A stretch of 64,000 bases of DNA from Massilia sp. 9096 (lineage in GTDB: Bacteria; Pseudomonadota; Gammaproteobacteria; Burkholderiales; Burkholderiaceae_D), in contig NZ_JQNN01000001.1 in the NCBI RefSeq assembly GCF_000745265.1, forward strand, positions 4,898,001 through 4,962,000, read 5' to 3'. Below the pieces are notes generated by a model. The model was not told where the DNA came from. It ran no database searches and was given only the letters and a program-made list of their open reading frames with translations. The translations under genes were made by a program, and so were the position numbers. Positions within the stretch are counted from its first letter, which is position 1; each line of letters starts with the position of its first letter. Positions 44,899 to 53,833 of this stretch are shown piece after piece.

Positions 44899-45719
44899 AG
44901 ACAGTATTCAGATTGGCGGCCGGGCTGGTCCTGGCCGCAGCGATGGGCGCGGCGGCAAGCGCGGCGCTGGCCTCGGCGATGAACCTGGCGGCCATCGACG
45001 CGCCGGCGGCCGAAGACAAAGCCGCCGACCGCCCGGTCGAGCATCCCTCGATCAAGCGGCCGTTCGACCTGCCGCCCTCGGCCGACCTGACCTATTCGAT
45101 CAGCGCGCGCCAGCGCGGCTTCAGCCTGAACGGCGACGCCCTGCTGGTCTGGCGCGCGGGCGAGGGCAAGTATTCGGTCAGCGCGGAATCGCACGTCGCC
45201 ATGCTCGGCAAGCTGACCGAGAACCGCAGCAGCGGCAGCGTCGACGCCTACGGCCTGGCGCCCTTCGAATACTACGACAAGCGCTTCCGCAAGGACCCGA
45301 CCACCACCACCTTCGACCGCGACGACAAGACCATCAGCTTCAGCGACGGCAAGCAGAGCTACCCGATCAAGGGCGGCGAGCAGGACCGCGTCTCGATCTC
45401 CTGGCAACTGGCGGCGATCGCGCGCGCGGCCGGCGCCAAATTCAAGCCGGGCTCGGACTGGGAGTTCTTCGTGGTCGGCCCGCGCGACGCCGACCCCTGG
45501 ACCTTCCGCGTGGTCGGCCGCGAAAAAGTGCAGGCCGGCGCCGCGATCGGCACGGTCGACGCCATCCACGTGCTGCGCGAGCCGCCGCCGGGTTCGAAGG
45601 ACCAGACCCTCGACGTGTGGCTGGCGCCGTCGCAGGAGTGGTATCCGGTCAAGCTGCGCTTCACCGACAACGACCGCGACTACGTCGAGCAGACGCTGGA
45701 GCGCGTCACGCGCAAATAA
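44895..45719 (+). CDS. Secreted DUF3108 protein
   Basis: This protein has 274 residues with a Sec signal peptide ending in the alanine-rich region near residue 30. The DUF3108 domain (PPSADLTYSISARQRGFSLNG, then DQTLDVWLAPSQEWYPVKLRF) makes up most of the rest. It is a homologue of the domain in the preceding gene and is translationally coupled to it. Both probably act in the cell envelope. Confidence 0.85.
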   Translation: MKTVFRLAAGLVLAAAMGAAASAALASAMNLAAIDAPAAEDKAADRPVEHPSIKRPFDLPPSADLTYSISARQRGFSLNGDALLVWRAGEGKYSVSAESHVAMLGKLTENRSSGSVDAYGLAPFEYYDKRFRKDPTTTTFDRDDKTISFSDGKQSYPIKGGEQDRVSISWQLAAIARAAGAKFKPGSDWEFFVVGPRDADPWTFRVVGREKVQAGAAIGTVDAIHVLREPPPGSKDQTLDVWLAPSQEWYPVKLRFTDNDRDYVEQTLERVTRK

Positions 45720-45731
45720 GGTTGCGGACGT

Positions 45732-46367
45732 TCAATCCTGCCATGCGCGCACGTAGTCCGGGGCGGGCAAGCTGCAGGCCGGGTCGGGCTGCGGCGCGGG
45801 GCGCGACTGGGTGAGCGGCAGCACGCCGGCCCAGACGGCCAGTGGCAGGTCTTCCTCGTCGTCCTTCGGGCCGCCGGTACGCACCTTGCACGCCGCTTCA
45901 TGCAGCGCGATGCGCATCACCGTCGTCGCCGCGTACTCCTGCTCGTTGCCCGGCCTGACGTCGGCCTGGCGACCCGGCAGCAGGTGCTCCATCAAGGCTT
46001 CCAGCGCCGCCCGCTTGCCGGCGTCGGTCACGGTTTCGAAGCGGCCGTAGATCATCGCGCTGCGGTAATTCATCGAATGGTTGAAGGCGGAGCGCGCCAG
46101 CACCAGGCCGTCCACGTGGGTGATCGTCACGCAGCATTCCTGTTCGGCCAGGCGCTTGAGCATGCGGCTGCCGTTCGAGCCATGAATGTACAGGTGGCCG
46201 CCGCTGCGCCAGCAGGCGGTCGGGATGTTGTGGACGCCGTGTTCGTCATCGAAGGCGATGTGGCAGATGTAGGCGGCATCGACGATGGCGTGCAGCAGGG
46301 CGGTGTCGTAGGACGCGCGCTGTACGCCGCGCTTGACTTGGGTGCGGACGGAGGGGGCGGTATTCAT
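45732..46367 (-). CDS. Pyridoxamine 5'-phosphate oxidase-like flavin-binding protein
   Basis: This protein has 211 residues and the split-barrel FMN-binding fold. Typical stretches are AYICHIAFDDEHGVHNIPTACWRSGGHLYIHGSNGSRML and NYRSAMIYGRFETV. It is not the classical PdxH, whose conserved C-terminal motif is absent. It is divergent from the MocR regulator at 46456 across 88 bp, a common pairing, so it is the likely target of that regulator. The ATG at 46367 was chosen because it begins the family similarity. Confidence 0.85.
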   Translation of the reverse strand: MNTAPSVRTQVKRGVQRASYDTALLHAIVDAAYICHIAFDDEHGVHNIPTACWRSGGHLYIHGSNGSRMLKRLAEQECCVTITHVDGLVLARSAFNHSMNYRSAMIYGRFETVTDAGKRAALEALMEHLLPGRQADVRPGNEQEYAATTVMRIALHEAACKVRTGGPKDDEEDLPLAVWAGVLPLTQSRPAPQPDPACSLPAPDYVRAWQD

Positions 46368-46455
46368 GGCCTTGGCGTGGTTGGTTGAAGCACAACTATA
46401 ATGCCGCTCTGGCCCTGGAAAAAGATCCACGGGGCGTCAATTTGATGGAGCCACG

Positions 46456-47937
46456 ATGGATTACGCGCTGTTGCTCGACGGTTTCGAACGTGCGCATGGC
46501 GGCGCCGGCTGGCCGCGCCAGCGCCTGCTGCACGAATGCCTGCGTGCGGCGATCCGCGACGGCACGCTCGCCGCCGGTACGCGCCTGGCGGCGACACGCG
46601 CACTGGCGCAGGAACTGGGCATCGCCCGCAACACCGTGCTGTACGCCTATGAGCAGCTGGCCTGCGAAGGCTATCTGCTGCCGGACCGGCGCGGTACCGT
46701 GGTCGCCGACGTCGCGCCCGGCCCCCTGCGCGTAAAGGCTCCGCCGCCGCAGGCCGGCCTGGCGCGCCGCGCCCAGGGCTTGCGCACGCTGCACAACGCG
46801 GCGCTGGACGGTGCGCCGTTCGCGCCCGGCGTGCCGGACCTGCACGGCTTTCCGCTGGCACAATGGCGCCGCAGGCTGGAGCGCGCCTGGCGCGGTTTGG
46901 CGCCGGCACAGCTGAACTATGGCGATCCGGCCGGCGAGCCGGCGCTGCGCGCGGCCATCGCGGACCACCTGCGCGCCTCGCGCGGCGTGGTGTGCGACGC
47001 CAGCCAGGTCTTCGTCACCGACGGCACCCAGGGCAGCCTCGACCTGTGCGCGCGCGCCTGCGCGGACGAGGGTGACACCGTGTGGATCGAGACGCCGGGC
47101 TATGGCGGCGCGCTGGCGGCGTTCCGTGGCGCCGGCTTGACGATCGAGGGCATCGAGGTCGACGGCGAGGGCCTGGCCCCGAGCGCCGCCGACTGGCGCG
47201 CGCGTACGCCCAAGCTGATCTACACCACGCCGTCGCACCAGTACCCGGTCGGCGTGGTAATGTCGCTGGCGCGGCGCTTGTCCCTGATCGAGGGCGCGCG
47301 CGCAGCCGGCGCCCTCATCGTCGAGGACGATTACGACAGCGAGTTCCGCCACGAAGGCCCGCCGCTGGCGGCCATGCAGGGCCTGGCGCCGGATGCCCCG
47401 GTGCTGTATTGCGGCACCTTCAGCAAGACGATGTTCCCGGGCCTGCGCATCGGTTTTCTGGTCGTGCCGCCGGCGCTGGCGCCGCAGCTGGCAAGCATGC
47501 GCGCCCAGTCCTCGGCCGCCGGCCGCACCGCCGAGCAGCTGGCGCTGGCCGAGTTCCTGCGCAGCGGCGAGTTCGCGCGCCACCTGCGCCGCATGCGCCG
47601 CCTGTACCGCCAGCGCCGCGACGCACTGGTCGAATCGCTCGAGCGCCACCTGGGCAGTCGCGCCGAAGTGCACGGCGCATCGGCCGGCATGCACCTGGCG
47701 CTGCAGCTGACGGATGCGCGCCTGATTGATGTGGCGATCGCGCGTGACGCGCGCGCGCAAGGCATCGTCGTGAACGCGTTGTCGGCCCACGCGATGCCGG
47801 GCAGGGTGCCATCGGCGACGCGCTGGAATGGCCTGATGCTGGGCTATGCGCAGGTGCCGGCCGAGCAGATCGACGGCCTGGTCAGGCGGCTGGCCGGCGT
47901 GGTGGATCGGGCCGACCCGGAACCGCCGGACAGCTAG
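46456..47937 (+). CDS. MocR family regulator (GntR helix-turn-helix plus aminotransferase domain)
   Basis: This protein has 493 residues. The winged helix at about residues 20-85 has LAATRALAQELGIARNTVLYAYEQLACEGYL. The rest is a fold-type I aminotransferase-like domain with the PLP lysine in GTFSKTMFPGLRIGF near residue 324 and IVEDDYDSEFR. MocR proteins use PLP or its derivatives as sensors. A TATAAT at 46397-46402 with TTGGCG 19 bp upstream could be its promoter. The divergent PNPOx-like gene suggests a role in vitamin B6 or flavin-related control. Confidence 0.9.
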   Translation: MDYALLLDGFERAHGGAGWPRQRLLHECLRAAIRDGTLAAGTRLAATRALAQELGIARNTVLYAYEQLACEGYLLPDRRGTVVADVAPGPLRVKAPPPQAGLARRAQGLRTLHNAALDGAPFAPGVPDLHGFPLAQWRRRLERAWRGLAPAQLNYGDPAGEPALRAAIADHLRASRGVVCDASQVFVTDGTQGSLDLCARACADEGDTVWIETPGYGGALAAFRGAGLTIEGIEVDGEGLAPSAADWRARTPKLIYTTPSHQYPVGVVMSLARRLSLIEGARAAGALIVEDDYDSEFRHEGPPLAAMQGLAPDAPVLYCGTFSKTMFPGLRIGFLVVPPALAPQLASMRAQSSAAGRTAEQLALAEFLRSGEFARHLRRMRRLYRQRRDALVESLERHLGSRAEVHGASAGMHLALQLTDARLIDVAIARDARAQGIVVNALSAHAMPGRVPSATRWNGLMLGYAQVPAEQIDGLVRRLAGVVDRADPEPPDS

Positions 47938-47949
47938 CCCGACGAACGC

Positions 47950-48426
47950 TTACTCGCCCGGATCGTTTGGCGAGTCGTTTTCCCAGTGCAGCGTCATTTC
48001 CTTGGCGCCGGCGCCGATCTTGACGGTGCGCTTGAACGTCTTGCCTTCGGCCGCGGCGCTGATGCGGTAGGTGCCCGGCGGCAGCTTGGCGAAGAACATC
48101 GGACCGCTGTTCGGCACGCTCAGCAGGTTGGCGCCCTTGGCGTCCATGATGTCGAGCTGGACGTCGGAGCGGAAGGCGCCGCTCTGGTTGGTGGCGAAGG
48201 TCAGCTGCAGGTTGTAGTCGGCGCGCGTGGCGCGCATCGCGCTCTGTTCTTCCTGGCCGACGCCGCCGTTGACGTAGGCGATGCCGTTCTGCTGGTGCTG
48301 CGACAACGCGCCCGGCGCAGGGGCGGCGTTCTGGGCGGCGTTTTGGGCCGCATCTTGGGCAGAAGCGGTGAGGGCCGACAGGCCGATGGCGGCAGCCAGG
48401 ATTGTGCGGGCAAATAATTGTTGCAT
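47950..48426 (-). CDS. Small secreted protein with carboxypeptidase-regulatory-like fold
   Basis: This protein has 158 residues with a Sec signal peptide ending at ASAQ near residue 24, an Ala/Gln-rich linker, then a beta-rich domain. The segment GPMFFAKLPPGTYRISAAAEGKTFKRTVKIG is typical of carboxypeptidase-regulatory-like domains. The ATG at 48426 is six bases after GGAGG; a second ATG three bases closer to the site is too near it. The function is unknown. It is convergent with the MocR gene. Confidence 0.78.
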   Translation of the reverse strand: MQQLFARTILAAAIGLSALTASAQDAAQNAAQNAAPAPGALSQHQQNGIAYVNGGVGQEEQSAMRATRADYNLQLTFATNQSGAFRSDVQLDIMDAKGANLLSVPNSGPMFFAKLPPGTYRISAAAEGKTFKRTVKIGAGAKEMTLHWENDSPNDPGE

Positions 48427-48685
48427 CGTCATCCTCCGTGGTATGAAAGTCAACATGCTCATTATCACCTGCTCAGCAGGAACAGCGCGCGCGCCTGCCG
48501 CGATGCTGCCGGGCGTGCTTATAAAAAAGGCAAGTCAAGCACAGTCTTGAATCCGTTGCATATTCGCCAGATGTGAAACCCCGGCCGCCTTTCCTTATTA
48601 GTTGCCTAGTCCTAACTGTTATACTGGCGCCCCCGCGCTGGCTTTGTACGTCCCGCGCGCGATCCGCGAACTGGTAACTCTGACA

Positions 48686-50053
48686 ATGATCGACAACCTG
48701 GCAGCTGCCGCCGCCGACCTCCCCCTGGCGCAAGACGACTTCGACCCGCTGCAGGCCCACTTCCAAGAGGGCGTGGCGCCGGACGAGATCGAGCAGGTGT
48801 ATCACCTCAAGCGCGCGCAGCCGATGCTGCAAGCCTTCACGGCGCTGTTCCACGGCCCGCAGGATGGCGTCATCGTGCGCCTGCTGGTGCTGCGCGAACT
48901 GGCTTCGGACACGGCCGACTCGGCGTTTTCGCGCGCCGACATCAACACCAAGTTCGCCTACCTGATCCCGGAAAGCCTTGAGACGGTGCTGGGCCGCCTG
49001 CGTTCGCACGGCCTGCTGGCCTGGGACAACCCGGCGGCCGTCTACCGCATCACGCCGATGGCGCGCAACGTGCTGGCCGCGCTCGACACGCTGCTGGCGC
49101 TGGCCAAGCCCGAGGAAGACGAGGCCGAGATGGGCTTCCTGCTGTCCCAGGTGGCCGGCGCCCAGGCGGTCGGCGGCGTCACCGTCGACCAGCTGCGGCA
49201 CCTGCTGGGCCGCCTGGTCGAGCTGCACGAGGAGTTCCGCGACGCGATCGCCTCCGGCTCCGAATTCCGCCTGCGCGCCTCGCAGGCCAAGTGGCACATG
49301 GCCTGCGACTGGGTCGAGAAGGGCTCGCAGATCCTGCGCGCGATCACCTCGAGCGAGCAGGCCGACGCCGCCACCCACAAGGCCGCGCAGGCGATCGGCC
49401 GCGCCCAGTCGTCGCTGCTGAACATGCAGGGCATGTTCTCGCGCGCGCTGAACCAGATCGAACGCCAGCGCGTGCACCTGGGCCAGTCCGGCCTGTCGAC
49501 CACCGACATCAAGCGCTGGCTGCTGGCGCACGACGACCTGGCCAGCCTGGCCGAAGGCGCGATCGAGCGTCCGGTGCTGCCGCTGTTCATCACGCCGGCC
49601 GAGATGATCGACGTCGCCGAGACCGAGCTGTTGACGGAACGCCCGGTCTACACCGGCCCGACCGGCCTGCCGAGCGGCCAGGATGCGCCGACCACGATCA
49701 ACGACAACCCGGCGATGCAGGCCGAGCTGGACGACTGGATCCAGCGCCTGGCCGACTTCGCCAACCTCGACAACTTCCCGGTCATGGCCGAAGGTGCACC
49801 GAAGAGCGTGCCGATCGAGGAATCGCTGCTGCCGGCCACCTTCGCAATCGCGTCCTACCGCGCTTCCCTGCTGCCGCTGCTGGGCGATCCGGCCGAGGCC
49901 AGTCTGCAGGGCCCGACCGCGGCACTGGCGCGCCTGCCGGTACGCTTCGCGTCCGAGGACGAGATGATCGAGCTGGACGACCCGCACATCGCCGCGATGT
50001 CGCGCGCGACCCTCTCACTGAATTTGGATTTGGACAGTACTAAAGATGAATGA
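48686..50053 (+). CDS. MksF/JetA-like kleisin subunit of an SMC complex
   Basis: This protein has 455 residues. The N-terminal winged helix is seen in FAYLIPESLETVLGRLRSHGLLAWD (about residues 92-116). A long helical middle follows (WHMACDWVEKGSQILRAI; LLNMQGMFSRALNQIERQR), with an acidic linker and a C-terminal small domain (SYRASLLPLLGDP; LARLPVRFASEDEMIEL). This is the layout of MukF/MksF and Wadjet JetA kleisins. The ribosome-binding site is weak; in-frame starts lie upstream. It overlaps the next gene by 8 bp. It should bridge the SMC heads. Confidence 0.72.
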   Translation: MIDNLAAAAADLPLAQDDFDPLQAHFQEGVAPDEIEQVYHLKRAQPMLQAFTALFHGPQDGVIVRLLVLRELASDTADSAFSRADINTKFAYLIPESLETVLGRLRSHGLLAWDNPAAVYRITPMARNVLAALDTLLALAKPEEDEAEMGFLLSQVAGAQAVGGVTVDQLRHLLGRLVELHEEFRDAIASGSEFRLRASQAKWHMACDWVEKGSQILRAITSSEQADAATHKAAQAIGRAQSSLLNMQGMFSRALNQIERQRVHLGQSGLSTTDIKRWLLAHDDLASLAEGAIERPVLPLFITPAEMIDVAETELLTERPVYTGPTGLPSGQDAPTTINDNPAMQAELDDWIQRLADFANLDNFPVMAEGAPKSVPIEESLLPATFAIASYRASLLPLLGDPAEASLQGPTAALARLPVRFASEDEMIELDDPHIAAMSRATLSLNLDLDSTKDE

Positions 50054-50786
50054 CGACGCACAGATCCTGATTGCGCGCCTGCTCACGCACCAGACCCTGC
50101 GCCGCGACGACAAGATGGTCAAGCGCGCGCTGTCCGACGACACCTTCCGCGCCGAAGTCGACAAGCGCCTGCTCGAGACCGGCCTGAAGCTGATCGACAA
50201 CGTGTACGCCGACCACGTCACGCTGGCCCTGCACCGCAACGTCGAGCCGAAGATCTTCGGCGCCAAGGACGTCTGGCAGAACAACAACTTCGGCCTCACG
50301 CGCGACGGCGTGGCGCTGCTGGTGGTGCTGTGGGCGCAGATCATCCTGCCCAAGCGCCAGCGCCAGGAAACCCACCAGGCGGTCAACGACGAGCAATCCG
50401 ACATGTTCGACAAGGACAATCCGATCCTGCGCGCCGAAGACGCCTCGACCGGCATCTCGTACACCGCGCTGCTGGCCGACTTCGGCGAGAAGCTGGGCAA
50501 GAAGACGCGCATGGACATGAACCTGGGCCAGCTCTCCAAGCTCGGCTTCATCGAACGGCGCGGCGACGTGATCCTGGAAGGCCCGCTGCTCGACCTGCTG
50601 ATGGACACCGACCTGCTCAAGGAGCGCATCATCAACGGCGCGCTCGCCGACGTGTTCAAGCGCGCGCCGCTGTCGGTGGCGCGCCGCGTCGCCAGCGATG
50701 CGGCAGCCGCCGCCGCCAACGATTCCGGGTCCGTCGTCGCCGACACTGTCGCGGCAGCTGCCGACAGCACCGACCCCCAAGCCTGA
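50046..50786 (+). CDS. MksE/JetB-like KITE subunit of an SMC complex
   Basis: This protein has 246 residues. It is helical with winged-helix-like parts: NFGLTRDGVALLVVLWAQIILP and GISYTALLADFGEKLGKKTRMDMNLGQLSKLGFIERRGDVILEGP. The last 40 residues are Ala/Ser-rich. Size, position and fold pattern fit the KITE proteins MukE, MksE and JetB. Its start is inside the end of the kleisin gene (8-bp overlap), and the SMC gene begins 10 bp after its stop. Confidence 0.72.
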   Translation: MNDDAQILIARLLTHQTLRRDDKMVKRALSDDTFRAEVDKRLLETGLKLIDNVYADHVTLALHRNVEPKIFGAKDVWQNNNFGLTRDGVALLVVLWAQIILPKRQRQETHQAVNDEQSDMFDKDNPILRAEDASTGISYTALLADFGEKLGKKTRMDMNLGQLSKLGFIERRGDVILEGPLLDLLMDTDLLKERIINGALADVFKRAPLSVARRVASDAAAAAANDSGSVVADTVAAAADSTDPQA

Positions 50787-50796
50787 GACGCACCGC

Positions 50797-53631
50797 ATGT
50801 TCCACATTAAATCTCTCGAACTCGTCCACTGGGATTACTGGCAGCGGATCAAGAACATCCCGCTCGACGCCAAGATCATCACCATCGCCGGCCAGAACGG
50901 CTCGGGCAAGACGACGCTGCTCGACGCGCTGCGCACGCTGTTCGGCCTGGACTGCTCGATGGGCCGCACCTATAAACACTACGCGCGCCACTCGGGCCAG
51001 CAGAGCGCCTGGATCCGCGCCGTGGTCGACAACAAGCCGGCCGGGCGCCAGCTCTCGAACCGTCCATTCCGCCACTCGGGTTTCTTTTCCGACGACGAAG
51101 TGACGCTGTTCTGCCAGGTGCAAAAGAACGGCGGCGACTGGAAGCGCCAGTACCTGATGCGGCCGGGGAACGTCGATATCGAGGAAGTGACGGAAGCCAC
51201 CGACTGGCTCGGCGTCGAGAATTACCGCAAGCGCCTGGCTTCGGCCGGCCTGTCGCCGGCGATGTCGAAGGTGCTGGCGCTGGAGCAGGGCGAGACCGAT
51301 AAACTGTGCGAGTACGCGCCGCGCCAGCTGCTGGACCTGGTGTTCCAGGTATTCGGCGACAAGGAAGTGCTGGACGCCTACGACGAAGCCAAGCGCCACC
51401 AGCGCGACACCGAGGCCGAGCTGAAGCGCTTCGAGGCCGAGCTGGAAGCGTCGCGCACCAATCTCGAAGGCCTGCGCCTGCGCGTGGCCAACTACCACCA
51501 GTACGAAGACCTGAGCAAGGAAAAGCGCACGCTGGTCGAGGAAGTGCTGCCCAGCCTCGAATACCACGAGGCGCGCGAAAAGGCCGCCAACACCAGCCGC
51601 GCGCTGCGCGAAGCGAAGAAGCCGCTGCTCCAGGCCGACGGCCAGCTGGCCGAAAAGCGCAACGCGCTGGCGGCCCAGCAGCGCGCGCTGACCGAGGCGC
51701 AACAGCAGGAAGTCAAGCTGGAACAGGAAGGCAACGAGCTGGCGTCGCGCCTCAGCCAGGTCAACGCCAAGCTCAAGCCGCTGGAAAGCCTGCTCGAGCA
51801 AAGGGACCGCCTGCACAAGCTGTCTGCGGACGCCGGCGCCGACATCGCCGAAGTCGCGCTGCAGCTGGAAGCCAAGGAAGCGGAGCTGGCCAAGAAGAAG
51901 GCCGAGCGCGAGAACCTGAGCGCGCGCATCATGGGCGAGCGCGCGACGATCTCGGCGCTGCAGGGCAAGAGCTCGATGCCGGAACCGGAAGCGCAGCGCA
52001 TGATGCGCCGCGCGCTGAACGATGCCGGCATCGCGCACGCCATGCTGTCGGACATCGTCGAAGTGACCGATCCGAAGTGGCAGGGCGCGGTCGAGGGCGT
52101 GCTGGGCGGTTACGCCTCGGTGGTGCTGCTCGAACGCGCCAAGGATGCGCCGGCGGCTTACAAACTGGCGGAGAAGGAGCGCTATCGCCACTTCATCGTG
52201 CCCGATTGCGTCGATGCGCCGGTGGTCAAGGACGACACGCTGCTGTCGGTCGTGCGCTTTTCGAGTCCGGCCCCTGGCTGGCTGATCGACCAGCTCGAGC
52301 GCATCGAGCGCGTCGAGTCGGTCGACGCCGGCTTCAAGTCCGACACCGACGAGTGGATCACGCCGGACGCGTATCACCGCGAACGCCGCGGCGGCCGCTC
52401 GCTGTTCGTCGAACCGTCGCGCTACCGCTTTGGCGCGGCCGGTAAAACCCAGCGCCTGGAAGCGATCAGCAAGGCGCTGCCCAAGCTGGAAGCGCAGGAA
52501 GACACGCTGACGCTGGCGATCAGCAAGCTGGCCAGCGAAGTCTCGGCACTGCGCGTGCGCATCGCCGGCGTCGACGCGGCCAAGGAGCTGTCGGCGCGCC
52601 AGGCCGAGTTCGACGAAGCCACGCGCGCGCTGGAACCGCTGAAGGCCGAGCGCCTGCAGGTGGGTGCGCGCCTGGGCGAGCTGCAGGTCCTGACCAAGAA
52701 CGCGACCGTCACGCGTACGCGCGCGGACACGGTCTGGCAGAACGCGCGCATGGCGCTGTCCGAAGCCGAAGCCGGCATGCGCCTGAACAACCGCCGCCAG
52801 CTCGACCAGCGCAGCGAGCATGCGCGCATGCTGCTCGAGCTGCGCCGCAGCTGGCGCCACGTGCCCAAGTCGTGGCGCAATCCGCAGCAGCGCGCCAGCC
52901 TGGTGGCGACGCACCAGAACACGCACCAGGTCAAGCTGCGCGTGGCCTCGCTCGACCATGCGCTCGGACGCGCCGACTGGGAACTCGATCCGACCGTGAT
53001 CGACCAGTACGCGCGTCTGAACGACCAGCTGGCCAGCCGCGGCGAGGAGACCGACGAGCGGCGCTACCAGAACAACCGCGCGATCGAAGCGACGGCGAAT
53101 GCGCGCGGCGCCTACATCGAGCGCCTGCGCTACACCATCAAGACCTATTCGAAGAACATTAGGGAGCTGGGCGAACTGGCCAACATCGAGGTCAACGTCG
53201 ACCCGGTGCGCCTGGAAAACGACGACCTGCAGCTGGCCCAGGCCGGCCTGCACGTGCGTTTCAAGTTCGACGGCAAGGGCCAGATCGGCATGAACGACGG
53301 CGAGGCCTCGGGCGGCCAGCAGGTGATGAAGTCGCTGGTCTTGCTCATCGGCCTGCTCAAGTCGGAAGAGGGCTCGGGCGGCTTCGTGTTCATCGACGAA
53401 CCGTTCGCCCACCTGGACATCCGCAACATCCAGCTGGTCGGCGAGTTCCTCAAAAATACCGACGCCCAGTACCTGATGACGACGCCGCTGACGCACAACA
53501 CCGACGTCTACGACCCGTCCGACCTGACGCTCATCACCAGCAAGAAGAAGAAGGACGTGCAGTGGGCCCAGCCGATCTTCGTGCTGCAGCGGCGGAAGGA
53601 AGGCGACAAGGTGGAGGCGAAGGCGGCGTAA
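50797..53631 (+). CDS. SMC-like ATPase of an MksB/JetC-type complex
   Basis: This protein has 944 residues. Walker A is GQNGSGKTT at residues 32-40. Two coiled-coil arms (rich in Glu, Lys, Ala, Leu) flank a hinge-like centre near residues 420-470 (WQGAVEGVLGGYASVVLLERA). At the C-terminus the signature is ASGGQQ near residue 838 and Walker B is GGFVFIDEPFAHLD with the catalytic D867-E868. The signature differs from the LSGGE/LSTGE of Smc and MukB. The chain is shorter than MukB or JetC. It should dimerise, bind the kleisin and KITE partners and act on DNA. A strong terminator follows, and no TOPRIM (MksG/JetD) gene is next to it. Confidence 0.8.
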   Translation: MFHIKSLELVHWDYWQRIKNIPLDAKIITIAGQNGSGKTTLLDALRTLFGLDCSMGRTYKHYARHSGQQSAWIRAVVDNKPAGRQLSNRPFRHSGFFSDDEVTLFCQVQKNGGDWKRQYLMRPGNVDIEEVTEATDWLGVENYRKRLASAGLSPAMSKVLALEQGETDKLCEYAPRQLLDLVFQVFGDKEVLDAYDEAKRHQRDTEAELKRFEAELEASRTNLEGLRLRVANYHQYEDLSKEKRTLVEEVLPSLEYHEAREKAANTSRALREAKKPLLQADGQLAEKRNALAAQQRALTEAQQQEVKLEQEGNELASRLSQVNAKLKPLESLLEQRDRLHKLSADAGADIAEVALQLEAKEAELAKKKAERENLSARIMGERATISALQGKSSMPEPEAQRMMRRALNDAGIAHAMLSDIVEVTDPKWQGAVEGVLGGYASVVLLERAKDAPAAYKLAEKERYRHFIVPDCVDAPVVKDDTLLSVVRFSSPAPGWLIDQLERIERVESVDAGFKSDTDEWITPDAYHRERRGGRSLFVEPSRYRFGAAGKTQRLEAISKALPKLEAQEDTLTLAISKLASEVSALRVRIAGVDAAKELSARQAEFDEATRALEPLKAERLQVGARLGELQVLTKNATVTRTRADTVWQNARMALSEAEAGMRLNNRRQLDQRSEHARMLLELRRSWRHVPKSWRNPQQRASLVATHQNTHQVKLRVASLDHALGRADWELDPTVIDQYARLNDQLASRGEETDERRYQNNRAIEATANARGAYIERLRYTIKTYSKNIRELGELANIEVNVDPVRLENDDLQLAQAGLHVRFKFDGKGQIGMNDGEASGGQQVMKSLVLLIGLLKSEEGSGGFVFIDEPFAHLDIRNIQLVGEFLKNTDAQYLMTTPLTHNTDVYDPSDLTLITSKKKKDVQWAQPIFVLQRRKEGDKVEAKAA

Positions 53632-53686
53632 TTCTTCACGCACGCGCTTGGCCCTGCGCCTGCGCGCGCATGCATGTGAAAAGCCG

Positions 53687-53725
53687 AACGGCCGGTGTTC
53701 CACGAACGCCGGCCGTTTTGTTTTT
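53687..53725 (+). terminator. Rho-independent terminator after the SMC operon
   Basis: AACGGCCGG (53687-53695) pairs with CCGGCCGTT (53709-53717), extended by a wobble and one more pair, and is followed by a T-rich tail. It closes the three-gene operon. Confidence 0.8.
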
Positions 53726-53754
53726 GGCGGTGCGCGCAGGTTGCCGAAAACCTT

Positions 53755-53770
53755 ATGAAACCGGTTTCAT
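53755..53770. promoter_or_regulatory. Perfect 16-bp palindrome, candidate operator of the GH3 gene
   Basis: ATGAAACCGGTTTCAT is fully self-complementary and lies about 65 bp before the GH3 start. A TATGAT -10-like box is at 53779-53784, so the palindrome covers the -35 region, an ideal place for a repressor. The form is typical of LacI-family operators for sugar genes. No such regulator gene is in the window. Confidence 0.6.
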
Positions 53771-53833
53771 CACTGCGGTATGATCTTCCCGAGCGCATGC
53801 CCACATGCGCCGACACCCGAAGGAGACAGCAGT

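Noticed and set aside
48686..53631. A complete Wadjet (JetABCD) defence system.
   Set aside because: Only three components are present; no TOPRIM gene lies on either side, so the full name is not justified.
50656..53703. A 1015-codon open frame on the minus strand opposite the SMC gene.
   Set aside because: It is the same composition artefact; the plus-strand frame has Walker motifs and coiled coils.
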